A DNA stretch of 64,000 nt from NCBI GenBank assembly GCA_049591295.1, contig JBAWEQ010000130.1:1-64000 (forward strand), given 5' to 3'. Both the position numbers and the translations under genes were made by a program. Positions 16,573 to 24,574 of the stretch are shown one piece after another (within the stretch, counting starts at the first letter, position 1; the number at the start of each line of letters is the position of its first letter). Under the pieces are notes generated by a model. It ran no database searches. It was not told where the DNA came from and was given only the letters and a program-made list of their open reading frames with translations. This DNA comes from DTPS01 sp049591295. GTDB taxonomy: Bacteria; Acidobacteriota; UBA4820; DSQY01.

Positions 16573-17400
16573 ATGAGACGGATAGCGGTTGGGATAGCGG
16601 CGCTCTCGGTCATGTCGGTGCTGGCGGGGTGCGCCCAGCAGATCCTGGGTTCCTCCGCGGAGGAGCGCGTGGAGAGGACCGTCCCCATGCCGGCCGGGGG
16701 AACCTTTGCCCTCGACAACATCAACGGCTCCATCACCCTCACCGTGGGGAAATCCGGCGAAGTGCACATCGTGGCCATCAAACGTGTCCAGGCCTTCAGC
16801 GAGGAGAAAGCGAAGGAGGGACTGGCCAAGCTGGAGGTGGAGGTCACGGGCACCGGCAAGGGGGTCAGCGTGGAGACGCACTATCCCAAGAGCGCCGGCT
16901 TCCTGGCGGGGGTCGGCTTCAGCGGGGCGGTGACCTTTGACGTGGCCATTCCGGAGGGAACCGCGGCCAAGCTCACCACGGTCAACGGCACCATCACGGC
17001 GGATGTCCCGGCCTCGGCCATCAGTTGCGAGACCACCAACGGCAAGGTCAACGCGCTCTCCTGCGGCCGCATCGATGCCGCCGTCGTGAACGGGACCGTC
17101 CACTTCAAGGCCCAGAACGCCGGAGAGGTGACGACCACCAACGGGAGCATCGAGGGCCAGATCCTGTCGCACTCCCCCGAAAAGGCCCACCTGGAGACGG
17201 TGAACGGGAGCATCGCTCTCGCCCTCTCCCCCGATGCGGCCCTGCACCTTTCCGCCGAGAACGTCAACGGTGGCGTTTCGACCGAGATCCAAGGACTCAG
17301 CGAATCCAAGCACGAGCTCTTCGGCGATCTTAACGGCGGCGGCCAGACGGTGAGCGTGGAGACCGTGAACGGCTCCATCCACATCCGACCGACCCGCTGA
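16573..17400 (+). CDS. DUF4097-type (adhesin-like beta-helix) lipoprotein
   Basis: A 275-residue exported protein. MRRIAVGIAALSVMSVLAGC is a clear lipoprotein signal (lipobox LAGC). The rest is built from repeats centred on the phrase VNGSI or TNGSI/TNGKV (e.g. DNINGSITLTV, TTVNGTITADV, ETTNGKVNAL, TTTNGSIEGQI, ETVNGSIALAL, ETVNGSIHIRP), spaced about every 20-25 residues. This pattern is typical of DUF4097/DUF4098 right-handed beta-helix domains. The role in that family is mostly unknown; surface or periplasmic attachment is likely. GGAGG lies 8 nt upstream of the ATG. A perfect GC hairpin follows the gene. Confidence 0.8.
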   Translation: MRRIAVGIAALSVMSVLAGCAQQILGSSAEERVERTVPMPAGGTFALDNINGSITLTVGKSGEVHIVAIKRVQAFSEEKAKEGLAKLEVEVTGTGKGVSVETHYPKSAGFLAGVGFSGAVTFDVAIPEGTAAKLTTVNGTITADVPASAISCETTNGKVNALSCGRIDAAVVNGTVHFKAQNAGEVTTTNGSIEGQILSHSPEKAHLETVNGSIALALSPDAALHLSAENVNGGVSTEIQGLSESKHELFGDLNGGGQTVSVETVNGSIHIRPTR

Positions 17401-17432
17401 ACCCTGCTCGCCTTCACTCCCACTCCTTCGAA

Positions 17433-17462
17433 GCCGGCCCCGGCCTCAGCGCCGGGGCCGGC
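17433..17462 (+). terminator. GC-rich hairpin after the DUF4097-like gene
   Basis: GCCGGCCCCGGC and GCCGGGGCCGGC form a 12-bp perfect stem with a 6-nt loop CTCAGC, about 30 bp beyond the stop codon. No T-run follows, but the stability fits a transcription end or processing site. Confidence 0.6.
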
Positions 17463-17536
17463 CAGCACGGGCCCCTGGAAGAAGGCGGCGCCCGCACCCG
17501 TTGATCCAAAGGGGTGCGGACGCTACCCCGTGGGTC

Positions 17537-17565
17537 TTGGCAGGGCCGCATCTTCGTGATAGAAA
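17537..17565 (+). promoter_or_regulatory. Candidate uvrA promoter
   Basis: TTGGCA (17537-17542), a 17-bp spacer and TAGAAA (17560-17565) lie just upstream of uvrA. I see no recognisable LexA box overlapping it. Confidence 0.35.
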
Positions 17566-17591
17566 GAAGGTTTCGGAGGATGCGCGAGCCC

Positions 17592-20441
17592 ATGGACCTC
17601 ATCCGAATCAAGGGCGCCCGGGAACACAACCTGAAGAACCTGGACGTCACCCTCCCCAAGAACAAGCTCGTGGTCATCACGGGCCTTTCGGGATCCGGCA
17701 AATCCTCGCTGGCCTTCGACACGCTCTACGCCGAGGGCCAACGCCGGTACGTGGAGTCCCTCTCCGCCTATGCGCGGCAGTTCCTCGATCTCATGGAGAA
17801 GCCCGACGTGGACTCCATCGAGGGACTCTCGCCGGCCATCTCCATCGAGCAGAGATCCACTTCCCACAATCCCCGCTCGACGGTCGGGACCGTGACGGAA
17901 ATCTACGACTATCTCCGCGTGCTTTTCGCCAGGGTGGGCAAGCCCTTCTGCCCCCAGTGCGGCCGGCCCATCGAGAGCCAGACCGTGCAGCAGATGGTGG
18001 ACCAGATCCTCTCCCTTCCGGAGGGCGAGCGGATCTATGTCCTCGCGCCGGTGGTCAGGGGGCGCAAGGGCGAGTACAGGAAGCTGTTGGCCGGGCTTCT
18101 CAAGGAGGGGTTCGTCCGCGCCCGGGTGGACGGAAAGGTGCTGGACCTTCAGGAGGACCTGGATCTGGCGCGTTACCGCGCCCATACCATCGAGATTCTC
18201 GTGGACCGCCTGGTGGTCAAGCCCGGTGTGCAGAGCCGCCTGACCGAATCGGTGGAGCTGGCCCTGCAGAAGGGGGAGGGACTGGTGGTGGTCCACAGGC
18301 TGTCCGACGAGAGCGACATGCTCTTCTCGGAGCGGCTCTCCTGTCCCACCTGCGGCACCTCTCTTCCCGAGCTGGAACCGCGTCTCTTCTCTTTCAACAG
18401 CCCGCACGGGGCCTGCATCGAGTGTTCGGGGCTGGGCGTCAAGATGGAGCTGGATCCGGCCAAGATCGTGCCCAACCCCAACCTCTCCCTCGCTCAAGGG
18501 GCGGTCGTGCCCTGGCCCGTGGAGGGCGGCTTCTGGTATCGCGAGATGATCGAAGGCGTGGGCAGGGACATGGGCTTCTCCCTGAAGAGCCCCTGGTGCA
18601 AACTCCCGGAAGAGGCCCGGCAGGTCATCCTGCACGGCAGCAACGGCCGCAAGATCGCCTACGACGTGCAGCGGGACCGGAACCGCTACCAGTTCGAGCA
18701 CGCCTTTGAGGGGGTCATCCCCAACCTCATGCGGAGGTACCGGGAGACCAAGTCCGATGCCTCCCGGGAGGAGATCGAGGCCTACATGTCCACCTCTCCC
18801 TGCCCCGCGTGCGGTGGGAAGCGGCTGAAACCGGAAGCCCTCTCGGTCAAAGTGGGGGGGCACACCATCGCGGCGCTCACCGATCTGTCCGTGCGGGAGG
18901 CGCGGCGGGCCCTGTCCGAGCTGGAGCTGTCGCACCGGGACCAGGAGATCGCCAGGATGGTGCTGAAGGAGATCCGCAGCCGGCTCTCCTTCCTGGACAA
19001 CGTGGGACTCGGTTACCTGACGCTCTCGCGGACGGCCACCACCCTCTCGGGTGGAGAAAGCCAGCGGATCCGCCTCGCCACGCAGGTGGGCAGCCAGTTG
19101 ACGGGAGTGCTCTACGTTCTGGACGAGCCTTCCATCGGCCTCCACCAAAGGGACAACAGGCGCCTGCTGGACACGCTCATGGCCATGCGCGACTTGGGCA
19201 ACACAGTCGTGGTGGTGGAGCACGACGAGGAGACGATCCGCACGGCGGACCACGTGGTGGATTTGGGCCCTGGCGCCGGCATCCACGGGGGAGAGGTGGT
19301 GGCTGAGGGTGGGATCGAAGATCTCTGCAGCGCGCCGAGGTCCGTGACGGGCGCCTACATCGCCGGCCGGAGGAGCATCCCCGTGCCCGCCGCGAGGAGG
19401 CGGCCCACCGGGTGGCTGAAGGTGCTCGGAGCCCGCGAGCACAACCTGAAAGGGCTGGACGTGCGCATTCCCCTCGGCGTGTTCACGGTGGTGGCCGGGG
19501 TGTCCGGCTCGGGCAAGTCCACCCTCGTACACGACATCCTCTACAAGGGGCTGATGCAGCGGATCTACCACAGCATAGACATGCCCGGCATCCACCGCTC
19601 CATCGAAGGATGGGAGAGGGTGGACAAGGTCATCGAGATCGACCAGTCGCCCATCGGACGCACGCCGAGATCCAACCCCGCCACCTACACAGGGCTCTTC
19701 ACGCCCATTCGCGACCTCTTCGCGCAGGTGCCCGAGGGTCGCGCCAGGGGGTACCGGCCCGGCCGTTTCTCCTTCAACGTCAAGGGGGGGCGGTGCGAGG
19801 CCTGCCAAGGGGACGGGGTCCTCAAGATCGAGATGCACTTTCTGCCAGACGTCTACGTCACCTGCGATACCTGCAAGGGCATGCGCTACAACCGGGAGAC
19901 GCTGGAGGTGCGGTACAAGGGAAGGAGCATCGCCGAGGTGCTGGACATGACCGTGAGCGAGGCCCTCGAGTTCTTCGACAAGATCCCGCTTGTCCGGAAG
20001 AAGCTCCAAACCCTGGCCGACGTGGGTCTGGGGTACCTTCACCTGGGCCAGCAGGCCACGACCCTCTCGGGGGGCGAGGCCCAGCGGATCAAGCTGGCGC
20101 GCGAGCTCAGCCGGCGGGCCACCGGAAACACGCTCTACGTGCTGGACGAACCCACGACGGGCCTCCACTTCGAGGACGTGCGACATCTGCTCAACGTTCT
20201 GCAGCGGCTGGTGGAGGCAGGGAACACGGTGGTCGTGATCGAGCATAATCTGGACGTGATCAAGAGCGCCGACGCGGTGCTCGAACTGGGCCCCGAAGGC
20301 GGGGAAGAGGGCGGGCGCCTGGTCGCCTGCGGAACGCCGGAAGAGGTGGCGAACGTGCAATCGTCGCCCACCGGGGAGTTCCTGAAGCGAATTCTATTTG
20401 GGGGATCCGATGAAAAACTGGCCCGAGCCGTACCGGATTAA
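17592..20441 (+). CDS. uvrA: Excinuclease ABC subunit A
   Basis: A 949-residue damage-recognition ATPase of nucleotide excision repair, acting with UvrB (not in this window). It contains two ABC modules. The first has Walker A GLSGSGKSS at about residue 31 and signature LSGGESQRIRLA at about 485. The second has GVSGSGKST at about 635 and LSGGEAQRIKLA at about 823. Zinc-binding CPQCG, CPTCG, CPACGG and CxxC pairs are in the insertion domains. I start at MDLIRIKGAREHN, the family N-terminus; an ATG four codons earlier (17580) is also possible. The last 32 nt overlap the tryptophanase start. Confidence 0.97.
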   Translation: MDLIRIKGAREHNLKNLDVTLPKNKLVVITGLSGSGKSSLAFDTLYAEGQRRYVESLSAYARQFLDLMEKPDVDSIEGLSPAISIEQRSTSHNPRSTVGTVTEIYDYLRVLFARVGKPFCPQCGRPIESQTVQQMVDQILSLPEGERIYVLAPVVRGRKGEYRKLLAGLLKEGFVRARVDGKVLDLQEDLDLARYRAHTIEILVDRLVVKPGVQSRLTESVELALQKGEGLVVVHRLSDESDMLFSERLSCPTCGTSLPELEPRLFSFNSPHGACIECSGLGVKMELDPAKIVPNPNLSLAQGAVVPWPVEGGFWYREMIEGVGRDMGFSLKSPWCKLPEEARQVILHGSNGRKIAYDVQRDRNRYQFEHAFEGVIPNLMRRYRETKSDASREEIEAYMSTSPCPACGGKRLKPEALSVKVGGHTIAALTDLSVREARRALSELELSHRDQEIARMVLKEIRSRLSFLDNVGLGYLTLSRTATTLSGGESQRIRLATQVGSQLTGVLYVLDEPSIGLHQRDNRRLLDTLMAMRDLGNTVVVVEHDEETIRTADHVVDLGPGAGIHGGEVVAEGGIEDLCSAPRSVTGAYIAGRRSIPVPAARRRPTGWLKVLGAREHNLKGLDVRIPLGVFTVVAGVSGSGKSTLVHDILYKGLMQRIYHSIDMPGIHRSIEGWERVDKVIEIDQSPIGRTPRSNPATYTGLFTPIRDLFAQVPEGRARGYRPGRFSFNVKGGRCEACQGDGVLKIEMHFLPDVYVTCDTCKGMRYNRETLEVRYKGRSIAEVLDMTVSEALEFFDKIPLVRKKLQTLADVGLGYLHLGQQATTLSGGEAQRIKLARELSRRATGNTLYVLDEPTTGLHFEDVRHLLNVLQRLVEAGNTVVVIEHNLDVIKSADAVLELGPEGGEEGGRLVACGTPEEVANVQSSPTGEFLKRILFGGSDEKLARAVPD

Positions 20442-21783
20442 GATGGTGGAGGCGATCCGCCTGCCTCGACGGGAGGAGCGCGAGCGCATCCTGAGGGAGG
20501 CCGGCTACAACCTCTTTATGGTGCGGGCCGAGGATGTCTTCGTCGACCTCCTGACCGATTCGGGGACCGGGGCCATGAGCGACAAGCAGTGGTCGGCCCT
20601 CATGCGCGGCGACGAGTCTTACGCACAGGCCCGTTCGTGGTTCCGCTTCTACGAGGCGGTGCGGGGATTCACCGGGATGGAGTACGTGCTCCCCACGCAC
20701 CAGGGCCGGGCCGCCGAGAACCTGCTCTTCTCACAGATCGCCCGGCCCGGCATCAGCATCCCCAACAACAGCCACTTCGACACGACGAGGGCCAACATCG
20801 AGTTCTTCGGAGCCGAGGCGGTTGATTTGGTGATTCCGGAGGGCAGGGACATCCACCTCGACCACCCCTTCAAGGGGAACATGGACCTGAACCGCCTTGA
20901 AGCCCTCCTGAAGGAGAAGGGGAGTAAGTCCGTTCCCCTGTGCATGATCACCATCACCAACAACACGGGGGGCGGCCAGCCCGTCTCCCTGGCCAACATC
21001 AGGGCCACGGGGGATCTCTGCCGGCGGTACGGCGTCCCCCTGTTCCTGGACTGCTGCCGCTTCGCCGAGAACGCCTACTTCATCAAGCAGCGGGAGCCCG
21101 AATGCGCGCACATGAGTATCCGCGAGATCGTGGCGGCCATGTTCGCCTGCGCCGACGGGGCCACCATGAGCGCCAAGAAGGACGGCCTCGGGAACATCGG
21201 TGGCTTCCTCGCGCTTAGGGACGGAGATCTGGCCGCGCGGCTCAAGTCGATGCTGATTCTCAAGGAGGGGTTCCCCACTTACGGAGGCCTCGCCGGAAGG
21301 GATCTGGAGGCCCTCGCCCAAGGATTCGCGGAGGTCCAGGAAGAGGACTACCTGGAGGCCCGGATCGGGCAGATTGCGAGGTTCGGCGAGGCGCTCAAGG
21401 CCCAGGGCGTACCCATCCTGGAGCCCACGGGGGGGCACGCCGTCTACCTGGATGCCCGTGGGATCCTGCCGCACGTTCCCGCCCATGCATTCCCCGCCCA
21501 GAGCCTCACGGCAGCGCTTTACTTGGAGGGCGGTGTACGCGGCGTGGAGATCGGCTCGCTCATGTTCGGGAAGACGGGGAAGGATGGCCGGTTCCTCCCC
21601 GCCGCCCTGGAGCTGGTGCGGCTCGCCGTGCCCAGGAGGGTCTACACCGACAACCACCTGGGGTATGTAGCCGACGTGGCCGGGGAGATCGTCCGAAACG
21701 CGTCCAGTTGCAGGGGCTTCCGCATCGTGGAGGAGGCCCCCTTCCTCCGGCATTTCACGGCGAGGCTCGAACCGCTGGCCTGA
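20410..21783 (+). CDS. tnaA: Tryptophanase (beta-eliminating lyase family)
   Basis: A 457-residue PLP enzyme of the tryptophanase/tyrosine phenol-lyase family. LTDSGTGAMSDKQW, LPTHQGRAAENLL, RFAENAYFIKQREPE and MSAKKDGLGNIGG (PLP lysine at residue 257) are all intact. Two positions separating the activities look tryptophanase-like: the Arg381 that binds the phenol in tyrosine phenol-lyases is Ile here (VEIGS), and the active-site Thr124 is Asp (HFDTT). Parts of the N-terminal third (EAGYN, MSDKQW) are closer to tyrosine phenol-lyase. It would convert tryptophan to indole, pyruvate and ammonia. It overlaps uvrA by 32 nt; no tnaC leader or tryptophan permease is adjacent. Confidence 0.8.
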   Translation: MKNWPEPYRIKMVEAIRLPRREERERILREAGYNLFMVRAEDVFVDLLTDSGTGAMSDKQWSALMRGDESYAQARSWFRFYEAVRGFTGMEYVLPTHQGRAAENLLFSQIARPGISIPNNSHFDTTRANIEFFGAEAVDLVIPEGRDIHLDHPFKGNMDLNRLEALLKEKGSKSVPLCMITITNNTGGGQPVSLANIRATGDLCRRYGVPLFLDCCRFAENAYFIKQREPECAHMSIREIVAAMFACADGATMSAKKDGLGNIGGFLALRDGDLAARLKSMLILKEGFPTYGGLAGRDLEALAQGFAEVQEEDYLEARIGQIARFGEALKAQGVPILEPTGGHAVYLDARGILPHVPAHAFPAQSLTAALYLEGGVRGVEIGSLMFGKTGKDGRFLPAALELVRLAVPRRVYTDNHLGYVADVAGEIVRNASSCRGFRIVEEAPFLRHFTARLEPLA

Positions 21784-21843
21784 GGCCTTGAGAAGCTGGG
21801 CCTCTTTGCGTATCGTAGTCCTCGTGAAGGATGCGTGGCCGCC

Positions 21844-22491
21844 ATGATCACTGGATTCAACCAGGATGTCGTGCACAAGGGCAAGGTCTATCACGTCCAG
21901 ACCGAGGACCGCGGGCTGGACAATCCGGTAATCGAGACCCTCATCTACGCGGGAGGAGAGATCCTCGCATCGAAAAAGACATCCTACAAAGAGCTGGTGG
22001 AGCAGGGGTATGAGGAGGCCAAGCTGGCCGCGCTGCTCGAGCAACAGCACCGCCGCATCGTGGTGGATATCAAGCTGGGCAAGTATTCCAAGGAGCCCGT
22101 GGAGACCTTCGGACAAGGACTCATCTCCTCGAAGAGCCTGGATGAGGTCATCCTCGAGTATCTGACGAGCGAGAGCGAGGGGGAAAAACTGGTGGCGGAA
22201 ATCCTGGACCAGTCCCCCTACGTGGCCGGCGAACGGGGTTGGGTGCATCTCAAGGTCCAGACCGACATCACGCGGACTCCCTTGCCCGGGGCGTCGGTAT
22301 CGGTCCGCCTGGCGGCGAGCGACGGGCACAGCGCGGAGCTCTTCCGCGGAAGCACGGGTCCCGATGGGCTGTGCAACGCCTCCTTTCTCCTCCCCCCCGT
22401 GGAGGGCAACGCGGTGGTCGTGATCCAGGTAACCCACGCGCAGGGCAGCTTCCAGACCAAAACCCTCATCACCAAGAGAAGCCCGCGATGA
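21844..22491 (+). CDS. Conserved hypothetical protein coupled to thiS
   Basis: A 215-residue soluble protein I cannot assign to a named family. The N-terminal part MITGFNQDVVHKGKVYHVQT and IETLIYAGGEILASKKTSY looks like a small conserved beta-rich unit. A charged helical middle (ELVEQGYEEAKLAALLEQQH) follows. The C-terminal 80 residues (VHLKVQTDITRTPLPGASVSVRL, then GPDGLCNASFLLPP) resemble an immunoglobulin/transthyretin-like beta domain. No signal peptide is visible. GAAGGA lies about 12 nt upstream of this ATG; a GTG three codons earlier is an alternative. The stop overlaps the thiS start as ATGA, so the two are translated together. Confidence 0.6.
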   Translation: MITGFNQDVVHKGKVYHVQTEDRGLDNPVIETLIYAGGEILASKKTSYKELVEQGYEEAKLAALLEQQHRRIVVDIKLGKYSKEPVETFGQGLISSKSLDEVILEYLTSESEGEKLVAEILDQSPYVAGERGWVHLKVQTDITRTPLPGASVSVRLAASDGHSAELFRGSTGPDGLCNASFLLPPVEGNAVVVIQVTHAQGSFQTKTLITKRSPR

Positions 22492-22688
22492 CCCTCACAC
22501 TGAACGGTTCCCCGGTGGCCCTCGAAGAGGGTCTCACGGTGGCGGCCCTTCTTCAGCAGCTGAAGCTTCCCCCGGAGCGCGTTGCCATCGAGCGAAACGG
22601 CTCCATCCTCCCCAAGGCCGCCTACGAGGAGACCCGCCTGGCCGAAGGCGACAGGCTGGAGATCGTGCAATTCGTGGGCGGCGGCTAG
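22488..22688 (+). CDS. thiS: ThiS-like sulfur-carrier protein
   Basis: A 66-residue ubiquitin-like beta-grasp protein beginning MTLTLNGSPVALEEGLTVAA and ending in VQFVGGG. The C-terminal Gly-Gly is what becomes thiocarboxylated in ThiS. In thiamine synthesis it donates sulfur to the thiazole ring with ThiF and ThiG; neither gene, nor a THI-box riboswitch, is near. That leaves open a thiamine role through unlinked partners or another sulfur-transfer pathway. It overlaps the preceding unknown gene by 4 nt. A hairpin follows, and the tRNA-Val gene converges from the other side. Confidence 0.85.
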   Translation: MTLTLNGSPVALEEGLTVAALLQQLKLPPERVAIERNGSILPKAAYEETRLAEGDRLEIVQFVGGG

Positions 22689-22693
22689 GCCGA

Positions 22694-22717
22694 GGCGCCG
22701 AAGCGACGCTCGGCGCC
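22694..22717 (+). terminator. Hairpin after thiS
   Basis: GGCGCCGA and TCGGCGCC form a perfect 8-bp stem with the loop AGCGACGC, 5 bp after the thiS stop and 55 bp before the convergent tRNA gene. No T-run is present. Confidence 0.5.
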
Positions 22718-22771
22718 GCAACACGTGCGTCGCGACGTAAAACTGCCGTCACGGGCTGAGGGTGTGGCGGC

Positions 22772-22846
22772 TGGTGGGCGGTACCGGGTTTGAACCAGTG
22801 ACATCCTGCTTGTAAGGCAGGCGCTCTCCCGCTGAGCTAACCGCCC
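22772..22846 (-). tRNA. tRNA-Val (anticodon UAC)
   Basis: A complete cloverleaf is readable on the minus strand. The acceptor GGGCGGT pairs with ACCGCCC, and the D-arm TAGCTCAGCGGGAGAGC is standard. The anticodon stem CCTGC/GCAGG encloses loop CTTACAA with anticodon TAC, and the T-arm contains GGTTCAAACCC. The discriminator A and a genome-encoded CCA close the gene (75 nt). Its own promoter lies directly upstream. Confidence 0.95.
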
Positions 22847-22854
22847 AGGGCGGC

Positions 22855-22883
22855 AGTGTAGCCTCGGCTCGAGGCCGCGTCAA
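22855..22883 (-). promoter_or_regulatory. tRNA-Val promoter
   Basis: Minus-strand TTGACG (22878-22883), a 17-bp spacer and TACACT (22855-22860) end 9 bp before the tRNA 5' end, so only a few leader nucleotides need removal by RNase P. Confidence 0.75.
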
Positions 22884-22934
22884 ACGGGCGCCCCGTTTCT
22901 CTCTGGGTGAAAAGAAAAGGTGGCCCAGAACTTC

Positions 22935-22963
22935 TTGACCCCCCGTGGGAAATCTGCTAGGCT
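22935..22963 (+). promoter_or_regulatory. Promoter of the atp operon
   Basis: TTGACC (22935-22940), a 17-bp spacer and TAGGCT (22958-22963) lie about 36 bp upstream of the first atp gene. This may be the principal promoter for the tightly packed plus-strand run that follows. Confidence 0.65.
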
Positions 22964-23005
22964 GAACCCTCTGATTGGCCCGACCGTTCATGGGGGGGAT
23001 TGACC

Positions 23006-23449
23006 GTGCTCGAAGAGCTGATGAAGAGTTACTGGCATATTCCCATCATCATGGGAATGGTCCTGGTGTACGGTATCCTGTTGAACAAGGTCTTCTTTCA
23101 GCCGGTCCAGCGGGTGCTGGAAGAGAGGAAAAAGCGCGTCCGTGAGTCGGGCACCCTTTCTGATCAATCCAAGGACGTCCTGACCAAGCGTTTCACGGAG
23201 TACGAACAGGCCGTTCTGGAAGCTCACCGCAAAGCCACCCACCTCAAGGAGCAGGCCCGGAACGAGGCTTACGAATACCGCAGCAGCGTTCTGGGCGAAG
23301 TGAAGGCCGAGGTGGGAAAGGAGCTCCAGCGGGCCGAGGGAGAACTCACCGAGAACGTCTCCGCGGTGAAGCGGGACCTGGAGGGACAGATCCCTCAGTT
23401 CGCCAAGGCCTTGGCCTCCAAGCTTCTCGGCCGGGAGGTGACGGCATGA
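23006..23449 (+). CDS. atpF': ATP synthase F0 subunit b' (b-type stator)
   Basis: A 147-residue peripheral-stalk protein. A single N-terminal membrane helix (HIPIIMGMVLVYGILLNKVFF) is followed by a long charged coiled coil with RVLEERKKRVRESG. It precedes a second, longer b gene, so this organism encodes a b/b' pair. I start at the GTG at 23006, because the GGGGGGGA tract ends 6 nt upstream; a TTG at 23000 would sit directly against the tract. It overlaps the next gene by 4 nt. The usual upstream genes for subunits a and c are absent. Confidence 0.85.
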   Translation: MLEELMKSYWHIPIIMGMVLVYGILLNKVFFQPVQRVLEERKKRVRESGTLSDQSKDVLTKRFTEYEQAVLEAHRKATHLKEQARNEAYEYRSSVLGEVKAEVGKELQRAEGELTENVSAVKRDLEGQIPQFAKALASKLLGREVTA

Positions 23450-24051
23450 TCAAGAGGCTTTCACTCGCGGTCCTGCTCTGGCTCCCAGCCATGGCTTTGA
23501 TGGCCCAGGAGGCCTCCGAGGGGCATGGGGGAGAAGGGGGCTGGATGGCCCCCATCTGGCACGTGCCCATGATCGCCTGGCAGATCGTGAACTTCCTGCT
23601 GGTGGTGGGGCTGTTCATCTACCTGTTGAGGAGGCCCGCCCCTCAGTTCTTCGAATCCAGGGCTAAGGAGATCCAATCGCTGCTGGAGAAGGCGCTCAAA
23701 GAGAAGGAAGAGGCGCTGGCGCGGCTCAAGGAGGTGGAGGACAAGATGGCCCGCCTCGGAGACGAGGTGGCCTCCATCGAGCAGGCCTCCAAGGAATCGG
23801 CGGAGGCGGACAAGCGCAGGGTTCTGGAAGAGGCCGAGGCGGCCAGGGTTCGCATCGGAGAGGAAGCGCGCGCCGAGATGGAACGGCGCGTGCTCGAGGC
23901 GAAGCGAGACCTCCGGGCCTTCGCCGCCGATATGGCGGTGAAAATGGCCAGGGAGCTGTTGGCCCAGAACCTCACCGATGAGGATGAGCGGCGGCTCCAG
24001 GGTGAGTTTTTGGGGCTGCTGGAGGAGGAGAGCCATGAGCAGCATCGGTAA
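23446..24051 (+). CDS. atpF: ATP synthase F0 subunit b
   Basis: A 201-residue stator subunit. Unusually it begins with a signal-peptide-like stretch (MIKRLSLAVLLWLPAMALMAQ) and a short Gly/His-rich linker before the membrane helix (PMIAWQIVNFLLVVGLFIYLL). The cytoplasmic part is a long coiled coil (KALKEKEEALARLKEVEDKM). A cleavable leader on subunit b is known in several bacterial lineages; whether it is cleaved here is unknown. It starts inside the end of b' (ATGA) and overlaps the delta gene by 17 nt. Confidence 0.9.
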   Translation: MIKRLSLAVLLWLPAMALMAQEASEGHGGEGGWMAPIWHVPMIAWQIVNFLLVVGLFIYLLRRPAPQFFESRAKEIQSLLEKALKEKEEALARLKEVEDKMARLGDEVASIEQASKESAEADKRRVLEEAEAARVRIGEEARAEMERRVLEAKRDLRAFAADMAVKMARELLAQNLTDEDERRLQGEFLGLLEEESHEQHR

Positions 24052-24568
24052 GCGGTACGCGCAGGCCCTCCTTGCCAACCTCGGGGCGGAGCCCGTGGAC
24101 GCGGTCCTTGCGGACCTCAAGGCCTTCGGGGCCATGCTGGAGCAGGTTCCCCAGCTGGGTCGGGTGATAGAGAATCCGGGCATTCCCGCGGATGTCAAAG
24201 GACGGCTGGTGAGGGAGCTGGCCAAGCGGTCGGGGCTGAGGGACGTCTCGATCCGGTTCGTGCTCCTGGCCATCGAACACCGCCGCCTCCGCCAGTGGGA
24301 GGAGATGGTGGCCGCCTTTTCGGTCATCAGGGACGAGAAGGCAGGGGTCCAGCGCGCGCAGGTCGTGTCCGCTCGGCCCCTGAACGAGAGAGCGCGAAAG
24401 GAGATGTCTGCCCGGCTGGCGTCCATCTTCGGGCGCACGGTGGAACTGGAGGCGAGGGTTTCCAGCGAGCTATTGGGGGGCATTCAGCTTCACGTGGGGT
24501 CAACCGTGTACGACGGGTCCGTTGCCGGCGCCCTGAAGTCCGTGCATCAGGATCTCGTGAAGGGGTAG
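24035..24568 (+). CDS. atpH: ATP synthase F1 subunit delta
   Basis: A 177-residue subunit linking the stator to the top of F1 (OSCP type). It opens MSSIGKRYAQALLAN and has the C-terminal signature ELLGGIQLHVGSTVYDGSVAGAL. GGAGGAGGAG lies upstream of the ATG at 24035. It begins inside the end of the b gene (17-nt overlap) and ends 6 nt before atpA. Confidence 0.93.
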   Translation: MSSIGKRYAQALLANLGAEPVDAVLADLKAFGAMLEQVPQLGRVIENPGIPADVKGRLVRELAKRSGLRDVSIRFVLLAIEHRRLRQWEEMVAAFSVIRDEKAGVQRAQVVSARPLNERARKEMSARLASIFGRTVELEARVSSELLGGIQLHVGSTVYDGSVAGALKSVHQDLVKG

Positions 24569-24574
24569 GCGAGC

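Noticed and set aside
17523..20360. 945-codon open frame on the minus strand opposite uvrA
   Set aside because: It is an antisense shadow produced by GC-rich codon bias; uvrA on the plus strand has full motif support and the antisense peptide has no recognisable domain.
22400..22490. THI-box riboswitch ahead of thiS
   Set aside because: thiS starts inside the preceding gene; no leader exists and no THI-box core was seen.
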